From the NCBI GenBank assembly GCA_002104905.1, contig MCFE01000399.1, positions 1 to 64,000 on the forward strand: a stretch of 64,000 bases of DNA. Direction: 5' to 3'. How positions within the stretch are numbered: position 1 is the stretch's first letter; each line of letters begins with the position of its first letter. The notes beneath the pieces were generated by a model. That model worked only from the letters and a program-made list of their open reading frames with translations. It made no database searches and had not been told where the DNA came from. The DNA is from Basidiobolus meristosporus CBS 931.73 (Eukaryota > Basidiobolomycota > Basidiobolomycetes > Basidiobolales > Basidiobolaceae). The translations under genes and the position numbers were made by a program. Of the stretch, positions 1-11,225 are shown piece after piece.

Positions 1-253
1 GAGTGACGATTTGATAGACGACGTCGGGGCTTTCGGTAGTCGGCGTGCTTTCGCTTCTGGCGTAAGGCAGATGTCTGAAAGAATGATACGAATCGATCGT
101 TTCGGACCAGCCAAAGAGATCCTGTATGACGACGTGCAGTTGAAACAGCGAAAACGATGCAGGCACTAGGACTGTTCGAATGACACTTGATCCTCTACCT
201 TTCTCTACTAGTGCAGCTCGAATGACATAGAAAGTATTCCTCTGAGCAGCCAT
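1..253 (-). CDS. pRiA4b ORF-3-like (IS1096 TnpR-like fold) protein, 5' part, cut by window edge
   Basis: Reading the minus strand from the ATG at 253-251 gives 84 codons with no stop before the window edge. The peptide begins MAAQRNTFYVIRAALVEKG and continues through VLVPASFSLFQLHVVIQDLF, then GWSETIDSYHSF. That layout (a leading beta strand, a V-P-x-x-x-x-x-x-L-H-x-V-I-Q-x-x-F-G-W core, then a histidine-containing strand) is typical of the plasmid pRiA4b ORF-3-like domain, which is found in fungi and bacteria and has no settled function. The start is chosen because it is the first ATG ahead of the domain. The gene is truncated at the left edge, so its full length and remaining domains are unknown. 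The family call is a pattern match by eye. Confidence 0.5.
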   Translation of the reverse strand, partial: MAAQRNTFYVIRAALVEKGRGSSVIRTVLVPASFSLFQLHVVIQDLFGWSETIDSYHSFRHLPYARSESTPTTESPDVVYQIVT

Positions 254-3200
254 CAGGGAAATCGGGGCGATGGGGTTGGTGGTGGATAGGCGAGGTTGAT
301 TTCGGTAGGTGGATCGGGATGATGCTTTCCAATTGCGTTGAAAGAGGGGAATCGCAGCAGTAACAATCGATCGATAATGGTGGGGCAAAGAAAAATGAGG
401 GAACGAACAAAGTGGAGATCCGACCCACTCGACACATTTTTATAGGCCATCCGCCGCGGGCACGATACAAGAATAGTCAATTTTGGTACAGCACCCAAGC
501 ATCCACGACAACCGAAGGTTTTGGGAAACAGGGGAAATGATTGTGGAAGTGGTACGTCAACACCAAAAACGGGTGCTGTAAAGTAAGGGGCGATGGTAGA
601 TTTGTTCAGAAAGGGGAATTCATAAGGGGAGTGGTATACGGTGGGAGAAAACGAAGCAAATTCACGGGTTTACACCACATAAGGATATCCACCATACATT
701 TATGTATGATTTCATCCATCTTTCCTGCTCGGCAAATGCACAAAATAGATATATGAATATATATGGACTCGGGTTGGTCTTAGAAGGAGTTACATTTTTG
801 ACATATTATAGGTAGAAGATGGACAAATAGAGGTGGGAGAGACGGAAGAGTAACTTTCCTAAACGAACCTATAGCCGGACTGGTACAATCCACGCTAATG
901 TCATGACTCATTTCCCCGGGCTTCCTGCCAGTCTCTTCGCTCTACCGATGCTCCAAGAGGCCCCAGGGATGCGCCGTGGGCCTGGCGACCCAATGGCGAC
1001 TGCGCTGAAACTAGATTGTCCATGCAATGCTGATGATCCATGGACTTGTTTGCCTGCGAGGTAACTTGATGATCGACCAAATCTGATAGACTACCATCTC
1101 CCCTACGAAAGCATCATCGCAGAACCCACTCCAGTTGGACAATATACTGTCCAACAAGACACCATGCGTTCCACGATGCTTTCACCCAGCAGCCTCCAAC
1201 CCATTGGTTAGATGCTCCACACTTCACTGTTGTGGACTGCTAGCACGAATTTAAGAAAGGTGGATAGTGTAGTGGAAACCGGTTAGAATCACAAATGCAG
1301 GGCTAGGATTATGGTCAAGAGACGCCCAACATCAAGACACTGATAAGTTTGTGACGATTTAGGTATATATTTTGCTCAAAATGGGCCATCTTGCAGCACT
1401 TGTGAAACACACAATAAAGATGAGTGCCATTCGATACTAGTGGGGTGGAGCATGCTTGATTTATATCAATGCCTAGTCAGGAATATTGACACTGGCATTA
1501 CCTTCGTCCATTCATGGTTACACATTTCTAAATTGCATCAAGTGTTTGAAACCTTTGAAACCAGGTGTCTAATGATATCAAATCGCTTCGATATATCGGG
1601 GAGGAGGTTCAAAACAAGAAGAGCCAAGGTTGTAACACGTTCTAAAAGAGACTCCAATCTCAATTATCTCAGAATGATATAAAGAAATACTGCTTTGATA
1701 CATCCATGCTCCATGTATATAGCATGGATCCAGGTCGCACCGTCAGCGATGTCCCGCACAAAAACGAGAAGCCAGAATCACAAGCCAGCTGGACAGCAGC
1801 GCAGTGAAATACACACCAAGGCCTCCGCCATCTTCCAATGTGGCCTAAATGTGTGCAATCCTCTATGTACTCTACAACAGGTGCAGACACCCTTGTCAGT
1901 CGAGTCTTTGTACCTGCCCTGGTACCTGAGCAAGAAACGAGTAAACAAGTGGCCATGCTTGGTTGCATTCACGAGTGCTGGTGACCGGGCACTCGTTAGA
2001 ATCATTTTGGGACTCACCAAATGTAATCTGATATGCGAGTCTGATATCTGCCGAATCTCAGTGATGTTAGTTTGACCTCTCTTCACAATACAACCAACCA
2101 CCTCATTAGGGGGTGGTGACTACTGAACGTGATTGGATTTTATGATCAGCCCCAAGATTGAGGAGCTGGGGCCAATGATCCATCCTATTGCATGGAAGAC
2201 ATGTCTGCAGACGCATATCTTTTATATGGAGGTATTGATGTAGAGCACATATTTGTTGCAGGGCCCAGTAGAATATGACTGGCATGATGAATCGCCAAGG
2301 TGGGAATGACCTGAGCTGGGCCAAAAAAATACTCGGCGCTTTGATGAGAAGCCAACAATTCGACAATTGCTGTTTACACTGCTTGGTTTGCTCGCACACA
2401 CTGTCTTCTGCTGAGAGCCATAGAGCAACTGAGACGTAAGGTTATTATGTAATTCTTGAGAACATGTCTCGAATAGGCTACCAAAGCTGTGCTCAGAAAT
2501 ATGCAGATCCAACTTGCCCAGTGATTGCAAGGAGTGTCTCCCTGGCGCTTTGGCCATACTCTGTAGTTGACCGTGCCTACACAAACAAAAGCACATTGTA
2601 ATGACGAGCAAAGATTTAATGATGCATCGTTGAATCTACAAAAATTGGCATATTGCTTTCCGGGACAAACCCAGCATGATAAATTCGACTCCGTGAATAT
2701 GGTATATCAACTCACCGTTTGTGATAGTCGTTGCGAGGCAATATGTGGGCGTACCAAACTGACTACTGATTAATCGACTAGTCGTCGGATTACAGAATCG
2801 GAGCAGACCCTTCTAGTATGACGGATCAAGTCGGTTCAGAACTCTTGCGACCGGGTACATCAGATCACTCGCGAGATATGGCTGATTATGAAACCTACTT
2901 GAGACATCGGATTCAAGAACACTAATGTTCGCACAGGTCACTGATATCCTAAGCTAGTTGTTTAGAACTAATATCGCTTTCTGATAGGCCGTATCGGTTA
3001 TTAGGTGTGGTTGTAGTTGTGGATCTGTTTTGGAAAACACCGAGTGTATCTTTTACTTTTGGTTTAGGCAAGAATAGAAAGTTCCCTTCATGGTCGAAGT
3101 ATATGGCTACGGTTCTCGCTCTAATCTATTTTTACGATGGAGAACCTAGAAATTTCCAGTTTGTAGACACGTAATCGGGATGACAAGAGATACAGTAGTT

Positions 3201-3562
3201 TAGATTACTTTTTCAAGTATTGAAACTTCGGTAGATCCCTAATTAGGTATTGTTCTCATATGATCTTGGAGAGATACACACTTATATGGAAATCCACTAA
3301 CAAAGGTATTCCTATAAAGAGAATAGTAAATTATATTTCTAACATGCACTTGATATTTACTGACAGAAATATCCCTCTTTCTCTGCAAGGACTCCAAATG
3401 TGTCGTATTGTTGTTATTGCCAAGCCAAAGGAATTCGTCCATGACCAATCGGATTGAGGCTTGGGCCACAGTACTTGATAGAAGGGCTGATTCTTCAACA
3501 ATATAAAGCTTGGGATTTCAGTGAACATTCAGTATTCATTTACATATCCTCTATTTCTTATT
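254..3562. other. Gene-poor intergenic region
   Basis: About 3.3 kb separates the left-edge gene from cipC. Open frames occur on both strands, the longest around 1,695-2,075 (plus), 1,778-2,101 (minus) and 2,222-2,611 (minus). Their translations show no recognisable domain, have uneven composition, and overlap each other antisense. I see no tRNA, rRNA or clear transposon. The right end holds the cipC promoter. Confidence 0.5.
3502..3507 (+). promoter_or_regulatory. TATA box of cipC-like gene
   Basis: TATAAA lies 61 bp ahead of the ATG at 3,563. Transcription starting about 30 bp downstream would begin near 3,535. That leaves the upstream GTG/ATG-like in-frame codons outside the transcript and supports 3,563 as the start. 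Confidence 0.45.
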
Positions 3563-3961
3563 ATGTTCGATCTCGGAAGTTTGTTTGGCTTGGGTGACAG
3601 TCAGGAGGCTCACAGACAGGTGTACAACAACGAACACCAGGGTTCCTTGACCCACGAGGTGATTGCTGGAGCTGCCGGCTTCGAAGCCATGAAGGCCTAC
3701 GAAAACCACGTCAGACGTTCTGGACAAGAACCCAGCCATTCCTTGATGAAGGAAATGTTGGCTGGTTTTGCCGCTGCCGAGGCCGACAAGCTTATCGAAA
3801 CTAAGGGACTCGACTATTTGGATGCCGAGAAGGTCAGACATCATGCCAAGGCCCAAGCCCATAGACTTGCCGAGGAGAAGTACAGAGGTGGTAACGGTTA
3901 CGAGGAGATCATCAACCAAGAAACCATCATCGAGAACAACGACTACCAAAGAGAATGGTAA
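3563..3961 (+). CDS. CipC-like / DUF3759 protein
   Basis: Single-exon gene for a 132-residue protein starting MFDLGSLFGLGDSQEAHRQV. The family signature is clear: a DSxEAHxQVYN opening, then SLTHEVIAGAAGFEAMKAYE, LMKEMLAGFAAAEADKLIET and KGLDYLDAEKVRHHAK near the end. CipC was first described as a concanamycin-induced protein in Aspergillus. The family is small, soluble, largely helical, often strongly expressed under stress or in infecting hyphae, and of unknown biochemical role. The frame is open for 14 codons upstream, but the TATA box at 3,502 and the family N-terminus favour the inner ATG. Codon use is biased (AAG, GCC, GAG, AAC), which suggests high expression. Family membership is firm; function is not known. 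Confidence 0.85.
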   Translation: MFDLGSLFGLGDSQEAHRQVYNNEHQGSLTHEVIAGAAGFEAMKAYENHVRRSGQEPSHSLMKEMLAGFAAAEADKLIETKGLDYLDAEKVRHHAKAQAHRLAEEKYRGGNGYEEIINQETIIENNDYQREW

Positions 3962-4136
3962 TCATTGGCACTGTGTGTACAAAATTCCTCATTGTAGTAG
4001 TATAGATTATTTGGAAATCGCACGGGAGCTATCCTTACGCTTTTGATTTCAATTTACCCTAGAATTGCTAATGGAAACCCATATTCAGCATAAATAAATC
4101 TTCATCAAAAGAATAGCCCTTTCACCCCCGTCGTTT

Positions 4137-4265
4137 TCATGCGCTGGATTCGAGAATTTCGGAGCTGGTAACTGGATTGACGCTTACGCCCTGAGTACCC
4201 AGCATATCCCTCGCAATTCCATCGAATTTGGGGAACCACGCCGTTGGGGCCAATCGTACTAGCGT
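4137..4265 (-). mobile_element. Possible degenerate hAT transposase C-terminal fragment
   Basis: On the minus strand an open stretch of about 42 codons, bounded by in-frame stops, reads ...LAPTAWFPKFDGIARDMLG followed by TQGVSVNPVTSSEILESSA. The order W-F-P-x-x-x-x-I-A-R-D-x-L, a V-S-V segment and S-S-E-x-x-x-S-S resembles the dimerisation region near the C-terminus of hAT transposases. No start, no other transposase domain and no terminal inverted repeats were found. If real, this is a relic only. Confidence 0.28.
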
Positions 4266-5391
4266 CTACATCGAGATTGGATTGGGAAAAGGTAGATTTC
4301 CGTCTGATTAACCATCTTGTTGAATACTGATGGAAGGCCAGTGTTTACGTCATCTGATAGAGGCACTGGCATCAAGGGACCGACCGGCCTTTTCTCTCGG
4401 CCCAAACTGCCCACAGGGAATTTGGCAGGTGTGGTTAAGAGACTTTTACTGCTGTCAAAGAGGCGTTTGGGCGTACTCAACCATAATGCACTCCGGGAAA
4501 AAAACTGGATCCATCTCGGAGATAAGATAATCAAACCGAAAGTTCGTTTCGTCTCATGGATTCCATTTCAATGCTGGGTGCTGGTATGGAGGGCATATAG
4601 GCGTGATACCGCTTCATAGCTGAGCGATGTTTAAAGTTCTCACCTCGAATGTCACACGAGATTCTGCTACTGATGATCAGAGATAGATGGTTGGCTAGGC
4701 CAGAAATAGTCAGTGCTACCTCGTCGAAAGATTGACGGATTCCAAGATTATCCTTAGAAATCAGTGGCCAAGATCAGAGCAAGGTATTTCTTACGGAGGA
4801 ACATACGAATGGAAGTCAAAGTTGGGGGATTGGTGACTTGCGATGGTGTTACATGGGGGGGGGTGTTGTTGTTGTAAGCGTTTTACCATATGAGCAACAT
4901 CAATATTATCTTCATAGATCATCTATTGCTTCACATTATTATCTGTAGATTTGGCCAGTGAGGTGGCTGAGATATCACGACCGTGAATTTCCGACCCTAC
5001 TTCATAGGGTTGGCCCGAACTATTGCTGGGTGGCCTTGATTGTGTGGCAGCTGGTTTGTCTTTTCGTTGTGCAGTGTTGATGTCTCAAGCTGTCAACGCG
5101 CACGATTTTGGCACTAGTTTATCCGTAGGTGTCCGCTTAAACTCTGGGTCAGCACCTTTCCAAGCCACAACCATGCAGGTGTCCTGTTCTCTAGTATGGA
5201 GTACAATTATTGTTGGAGCAACCGAGCAAAAAAGGCCCATCAAAAGTATGGAGGTCGGCTCCGATTTATCAATATCCTTGGTTGAAATGATGCTATTTAC
5301 ATCTCATTGGCCTAAACATTAATGATATAGATAATTCGGCCATGTGATGTATGGTCTAGTCGTAGCACTCTTGGGATCCACCGGGCTTTCA

Positions 5392-5399
5392 TATATAAG
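5392..5399 (+). promoter_or_regulatory. TATA box of carnitine carrier gene
   Basis: TATATAAG lies 95 bp ahead of the carrier ATG at 5,494, with a pyrimidine-rich stretch between them, a usual fungal promoter arrangement. Confidence 0.4.
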
Positions 5400-5493
5400 C
5401 AGCGGAGGCATCAGGATTATGGGCATTCGTTTTGGTGTTTCTTACTTCCTCACTTCGCGAACTCTACCAGTTTTAATTTAGAAAGAACAGAAA

Positions 5494-6559
5494 ATGAGTG
5501 CTGAACAAGTAATCCCCAGCCCTGCTTCATTAGTTGAGAAGTCTGTTGAAGTTAAAGAGGAAATCAAAACTTCCGGTGGCACTTCCGGTGTCAAATCATT
5601 CCTCTCTGGTGGTTTTGGTGGCATCTGCCTTGTGGCTGCTGGTCATCCTCTTGATCTGATTAAGGTCCGTCTTCAAACCTCCAATGCCTATACTGGCATC
5701 GTCGATTGTTTCAAGAAAACCATCGCCCGTGATGGCATCCGTGGCCTTTACCGTGGCATGTCCACTCCTCTTATCGGTGTCACTCCCATATTCGCCACCT
5801 GCTTCTGGGGCTACGACATGGGCAAGAAATTGCAAATTTGGGCACTAGGTTTGGTAAGTTGACGCCATGCCCTTGAGAGTGGTACGCTTGCTAATAATTT
5901 CTCTTTAGGATCCTAATGAAAAGCTTAGCATGGGCCAAATTCTCTTCGCTGGTGGCTTCTCCGCTATCCCTGCCACATTGTTGATGGCGCCCACTGAACG
6001 TATCAAATGTCTCCTCCAAATCCAAGGCGACGCTGGTGGTGTCCAGAAGTACAAGGGCCCCATCGATGCCGCCATCGGTATCTTCAAGGAAGGTGGAGTC
6101 CGCAGTTTGTTCAGAGGGACTGGTGCCACCTTGATCAGAGATGTACCAGGATCCGTCGCCTACTTCGGTGCCTATGAGTTTGCCAAGGCTGCCTTGTCTG
6201 ATGATGCTGGCCCTGATACTCTCAGCCCAATGGCTGTATTGGTTGCAGGTGGTCTAGCCGGTATGGCAAACTGGGCTGTTGCCATTGTAAGTGTAGTGTG
6301 TATCTCCATTATGTTGCGATGCGAGCTAACTGGTAGATTTGCATAATAGCCTCCTGATGTTTTGAAATCCCGCCTTCAAACCGCCCCTGAGGGGACCTAC
6401 AAGGGCGTTGCGGATGTATTTACCCATCTCATCCGTACTGAAGGCCCTGGCGCTCTTTTCCGTGGTCTTGGACCTGCTATGTTGCGTGCCTTCCCCGCCA
6501 ACGCTGCCTGCTTCCTTGGTGTTGAAGCATCTCTTAAATTCATGAACCAAATTTGGTAG
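5494..6559 (+). CDS. Mitochondrial carnitine/acylcarnitine carrier
   Basis: Three exons (5,494-5,853; 5,909-6,286; 6,350-6,559), all introns phase 0 with GT-AG ends, encode about 315 residues. The product is a mitochondrial carrier family (SLC25) protein with three repeats carrying P-x-D/E-x-x-K/R signatures: [23 protein letters not shown] and [11 protein letters not shown]. The second-repeat [12 protein letters not shown] and the overall sequence are those of the carnitine/acylcarnitine translocase (yeast Crc1, Aspergillus AcuH). This protein exchanges acylcarnitines for free carnitine across the inner membrane for fatty-acid and acetyl-unit use. The N-terminal 30 residues are an ordinary non-conserved lead. 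Trehalase converges from the other strand 372 bp downstream. Family is certain; substrate assignment is strong by signature residues. Confidence 0.9.
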
Positions 6560-6931
6560 AGACATACCTTGAAGATTTTCCACCATTCTATTCTGGTTTA
6601 TTCTACCGCATTCCCATTGTACCAAATAATACTTCGCATCATCACCAAATTTTGGGCTTGTCAGGACATTAAGGCATTCAAAATAAAGTAACCACAATGA
6701 ATAATAATTCCACAGTTTTCTCCTTCAGCCGCCTACAGGCTCTGTCGAATCCCGATTGGGTTTTACTACATCAATGTGACCTCATTGCCACCAAGATACC
6801 CCTGTAGGTCACGCCCATTGGGATCTCAACTCTCTTCCAGGGATGAATGTATTGAAATGGCGGATATTTATTTATTATGTGAAGCATATGATATGTATAG
6901 GGTGTCAGTTGAAAATGGTTACATTGGGAAA
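6560..6931. other. Convergent 3' intergenic region
   Basis: 372 bp between the convergent ends of the carrier and trehalase genes. An AATAAA-like run is seen near 6,681. Nothing else is recognised. Confidence 0.5.
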
Positions 6932-9205
6932 CTATTCAGCAGGCTTTGGTGACTGACTCGATGGACGTGGCTTGAAAAAGGAATCGGGAGTGATTAGGGT
7001 ACCCAGGGCTCGTCGCATATGGCTGGTCAAGTAGCTGAGACCAAGTTGATAACTGGCGTTCATCCAACCAAAGCCTTCGCGCGGTACAAATTTGAAATCT
7101 ACTCCGACATTCCCATATTCCACTTTGACTTGATGCGTCATCTCCACGATGTCAAACTTCTCCGGAACAACTCCATTAAAGTCGACGAAGGACTTGGTAA
7201 TAGTATAGAGCCAACGATATGCCAGACGTCGAGCCACATCAACGTACCCGTACTTTTCAAGGCCTACCCAGGCCAGCATCTGATGAGGAGCCCAACCGAA
7301 GGGATAATCCCACTGCCGGTTAGGGCGAGAGAGTGAGATAACACCTCTAGACTCCTCAGTACCACATACCAGTCCTCCAGTTACTTCGAATTTCTCAAGG
7401 CAAACCTGAACCAACTTCTCTGCCTGCTCTTTAGAGGCGCACCCCGCCCAAAGAGCCCAGAGGGATGTGACGGACTCGTAGGTGATTTGTTTCTCTTGGC
7501 GTGTATCGTAGTCAAAGTAAAGCCCTTTCTCTTCGTTCCATAAAAAGCGGTCGATTAAAGCCTTGCGTCTCTTGGAACGTTCAAACCAATAATCACTGGT
7601 GACGACTGAACCATCAGCCAGTGTGAGTTTGTCGTCGAAGATGTTTCGGATGGTTTCCCCGATGTCAATCTCGTACTTATACAGCAGTGCATTCAAATCG
7701 ATAGTCGCAAGATACGCACATCTCTTCTCAAAACGATAGGTTGTGTCGTGGCCAGACTCGCGCACCGCTCGATCGTTGATGAAGTAATCATCTAGCTCGG
7801 GCTCGATGACCTTTCCTTCATTATACAGCTTTTGATACGTTTCAATGTCAACCCCTAGTTTTTCGGCAAACGGGGCGATCACGTGATCAAAGTGAGTTGC
7901 CTCGGTCTCAGGGGGCATGCCAATTCCAGTTGGGTGATAACGACTAAGACCACACTTCGGATCCAAGCGGGGTTCACAGTTCCACACAGTGTGGTATTCT
8001 TTGATAGCGGCGCCCATTGCATTGGCTAACCACTTCTTGTTAGCTTCGGGATCGGCCGGAGGAAGCAAATCGTAAACCTTCAGGGCCATATCGGTCAGGA
8101 ACGGAGGCTGCGAGCGAGTAAGGTAATAACTACGGTTGGCGTTGAGAATCTTCCCGTAATGCTTGATCTCGTAGATGAAATTATCCACCATCCCCTTGGC
8201 TAATTCCAGCTTGCCGTCAATGAGTAAACCGAGGGACTCGAAATAGGAATCCCAGCCGTACATCTCGTTGAATCTACCTCCCGGAACAACAAACGGAACC
8301 CCACGTAAATTCTCGACACCATTCTCATCAAGATATTTCTCCATAGCTAGTGCCAGGATTCCAGGTTTGTTGTTTATGCTACGTACAAATTCGGGGGTGA
8401 TCATATCCGGAAGACGCTCAACCTCCAGGTTGAGATGGGGCCTGCTCTTTGAGGCGTTCACGTAGTATTCGTAAGTTTCGTCTTCGCCAGAAGGTACGTA
8501 AATCCGAGGGTTATGGTTGGCCGTTCTATTTTTCGGATCTTTACAAATGATTTCGAAACCCTCAGCATCAATACGTCTTGTGAGCCCGTCCCAAAAATGA
8601 TGCTTTATCATTCTTGACAATCTGTCGACAGGATTCTCGTTCAACCTAGCCTCGTCAATGACGATGTGTTTACGTCCATAGTCAGTGGCTAAAGCAAGCT
8701 CCTGCAACAGGTTGGAGAGCATGTATGTTCCACGGATGTCGTACTTGAGATAGCCTCCAGAATGCGCAGTACCTACCTGGAGCACCTTCGGGCCGACATC
8801 GTTGACGGTAATTTGAAAATCACCATCTGTGTCTTCCTGGGATAAAATGGTTTGCCAAGTCTCCTCTACATCGATCAGGAATTTTCTCGGCCTGGAGGAC
8901 TTCTCATCTGATAAAAGTGAGATTGGTTACTAACTGGCGATATAAGAGAAACCAATACGATGGATACCAACCATGCGAAGCTCTTCTACGTCTACGAAAT
9001 GAATCGGAGCCATCCTGCTGTGGCTTGGAGGAGTTTGACTATTCGGGACTGGGTTAGTGTGACTACAGCGCGACGGAAAGAAGTATGTGCTTACAGTGCT
9101 GAGGGTTCTGTTACGCAGTAGTTTTTTGTTGGAAGCAGACACATTGGTGTAGTATTCCGAAGCGGGAGCGAGGATATTGGCGTCAGTGTCGGTCATACTG
9201 GGCAA
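6932..9205 (-). CDS. NTH1: Neutral trehalase (PKA- and Ca2+-regulated)
   Basis: Three exons on the minus strand (9,205-9,095; 9,038-8,972; 8,907-6,932) give 717 residues, close to the usual fungal neutral trehalase. The enzyme hydrolyses cytosolic trehalose to two glucoses. It is a GH37 (alpha/alpha)6 barrel with signatures [16 protein letters not shown] and later [12 protein letters not shown]. The short second exon supplies the tail of a regulatory segment reading [12 protein letters not shown], a protein kinase A site. The third exon opens with [11 protein letters not shown] and the Ca2+-binding loop DTDGDFQIT. The long reading frame alone starts at an internal GTG and would miss all regulatory parts, so the upstream exons matter. 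A second ATG three codons in (MTDTDA) is an alternative start. The yeast enzyme is activated by PKA phosphorylation and 14-3-3 binding; the same is inferred here. Confidence 0.93.
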
Positions 9206-11225
9206 GGTAGGGTAAAGATGAGATGATTAAAAGGGATATATCAGAAACAATGAGGGTGTATAAACAATATCGCCAAATATTAATAATTTTAGTAACGTTG
9301 GAACAGAGAACAATGTGTGGCAGTTAACACGCAAGTACTAGTAGTGTTAGTAACAACCCAAATGGAAAGACTAAAGAAGTAAAACGAGTCCAGCTGAAGG
9401 TACTTATATCAAAAATGAAACATCTAAGAAATGAATGAGATGTGTATATTGGTGTGGATGACGTATAAATCAAGAATAATCGGCATTGGTATTCATTTCG
9501 TATCTTATCATAGGGCACTGATTGGACCAGAGAGGCTGATTGAAATAAATGTCACAAAGCGAAAGTTGGATCGCACGTCACATGAAATGAGTAAAAAAAT
9601 GAAGATTTTATCCTAATTATGACGTATCACTCGATTTGAAATGGAAGTATGTATCATTATTACCTGTTCTGGGACGAATACTGATCATATATCAATATCC
9701 AGAGCACGCTGATTTATCACCACACTCCTACATTAGAGGCCTCCTAATGCAAACACCCTGATCGGTAAAATTCACAACGTCCACTAAAATCGCAATCGTC
9801 GCATCTATGGAGGCCCCACGGTATGCGACCAAACTAGCCTACTCCCAGGATGAGATCCACGTTACTGTCAAGAATTGCGGCCAACCTACCAACACAATGA
9901 TCTATGAATGCAACGAGGCAATGCTTGCGTTGTGCGTTGGCGATGATTAAACTTTGTGATTTTCCTACTGTCTTGGCTCCAATTGCAGTGTTTGATCAGG
10001 CGAGATCGTCATCATCAGATTGATATGGTAATACATTATTATTCCCCCTATAAAGAATTTAAACGTAATCATTATCGTACCAAACTAAACTTGGTCAGCT
10101 TTCCAAGCGTTGACCAGTGAATACTGTTCTATCTCAAGATCGTAGCTTGGGTCAGGATACATGGGTATCGCCGACTGCTGTCGCGGCTATTCCTGCTGAA
10201 AGGCTAAAAGAGCATGCCTTGGATGGGTTGGCTTCCATTACTGACAACCGGTTTGCGCAGCCTATACTACAAAACAAAGCCGCGTGCGTCTACCTCATTA
10301 ACTTCTTTTGGTACATCCACGTTTATCACACAGCTATGTTTGTGTCACCAATCACATCACAGCTTTCGCAGATGTCATTGAGTGAAACTTGGATGCGCAC
10401 GACAACTATGTATTCAAGCGTTTTATACATACCACTAATGTTGCTCTACTAGCATCAAAGATATAGATCTTTCAAGTGATACTTAGTTGAATCTGGTTAT
10501 ACCGCCTCATCCCAAAGCTCGAGAAATACCCAACTGCTTAGCAATCACCGTTCAAATCATATTTTGCTGTTTAGATATCCCTAGGCTCGGGAAAAGTCCG
10601 ATTAGAAAACAGAATCCGAGTGGTGGAGTGGGAGATGAAATCAACAGCAGAAAGATGGCTAGAGTAAAGCATGAATATATGGTTGCTGATTAGGATTCTG
10701 CAGAATATGTAGGGGAGGAAAGATCGAATCTCGATCATTTCTTAAACCGGAATGTACCATGTGCAGCATAAATATAGGCAAAGCCCGCTTAAATTTATGC
10801 AAAACACGAAACGAACATGTCAGTGCAAAGCAAAACACACGTATCCTGGAACTGGTTGGAAAAAAAAATGGATTCCTCCTTGAACTATTTTTTTCCATCC
10901 CCTTGTTTTTTTTTCTTTTCGAATTTTTTTTTTCTCGAAATAGCGTCAGTCACTTCGGGATACTAGATATTGATTGAATTTCAGTCAACCTACTTGACTT
11001 GTTTTTGAGCGGGTGCTGTGGAGTTTTACTTTCACATCTACACTAAAGGTCTTTGTATAGACCTCCCTTCAAACACACCACTCATAGATCTCTTAAATAA
11101 GTTAATATTGTAGCGGTCCCCTTCCTATATATATCAACATCGCGCTTGTCAAGATTTCCCTAGGAAGCGCTTGTTTTCAACTAGTATAGAACTCAGAAAC
11201 CCTTTCGTATCTGAAAACATTGGAC
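9206..11225. other. Divergent intergenic region between trehalase and RRP5
   Basis: About 2 kb between divergently transcribed NTH1 and RRP5. An open frame at 10,117-10,452 has no recognisable domain. The RRP5-proximal part carries long poly(T) tracts and a TATATATA run near 11,127. No RNA gene was seen. Confidence 0.5.
10904..10933. promoter_or_regulatory. Poly(dA:dT) tracts in RRP5 promoter
   Basis: Two uninterrupted T runs (about 10,904-10,912 and 10,924-10,933), about 300 bp ahead of RRP5. Such tracts commonly disfavour nucleosomes at fungal promoters of highly expressed genes. Role inferred from position only. Confidence 0.35.

Larger units (their letters stand above)
3962..5493. other. 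Intergenic region with possible transposase scrap
   Basis: No intact gene is seen between cipC and the carnitine carrier. It contains a G-run near 4,854-4,864, a possible hAT-type dimerisation fragment on the minus strand (listed separately) and a TATA box for the carrier. Open frames at 4,259-4,534 (minus), 4,317-4,619 and 5,023-5,322 (plus) have no recognisable domain. Confidence 0.45.

Noticed and set aside
253-498. Minus-strand open frames at 195-470 and 253-498
   Set aside because: They overlap the start of the pRiA4b-like gene in other frames and have no domain.
1695-2611. Overlapping open frames on both strands, up to 129 codons
   Set aside because: No recognisable motif, antisense to each other, uneven composition; treated as chance.
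10117-10452. 111-codon plus-strand frame
   Set aside because: No domain, signal peptide or splice partners found; lies in the trehalase/RRP5 spacer.
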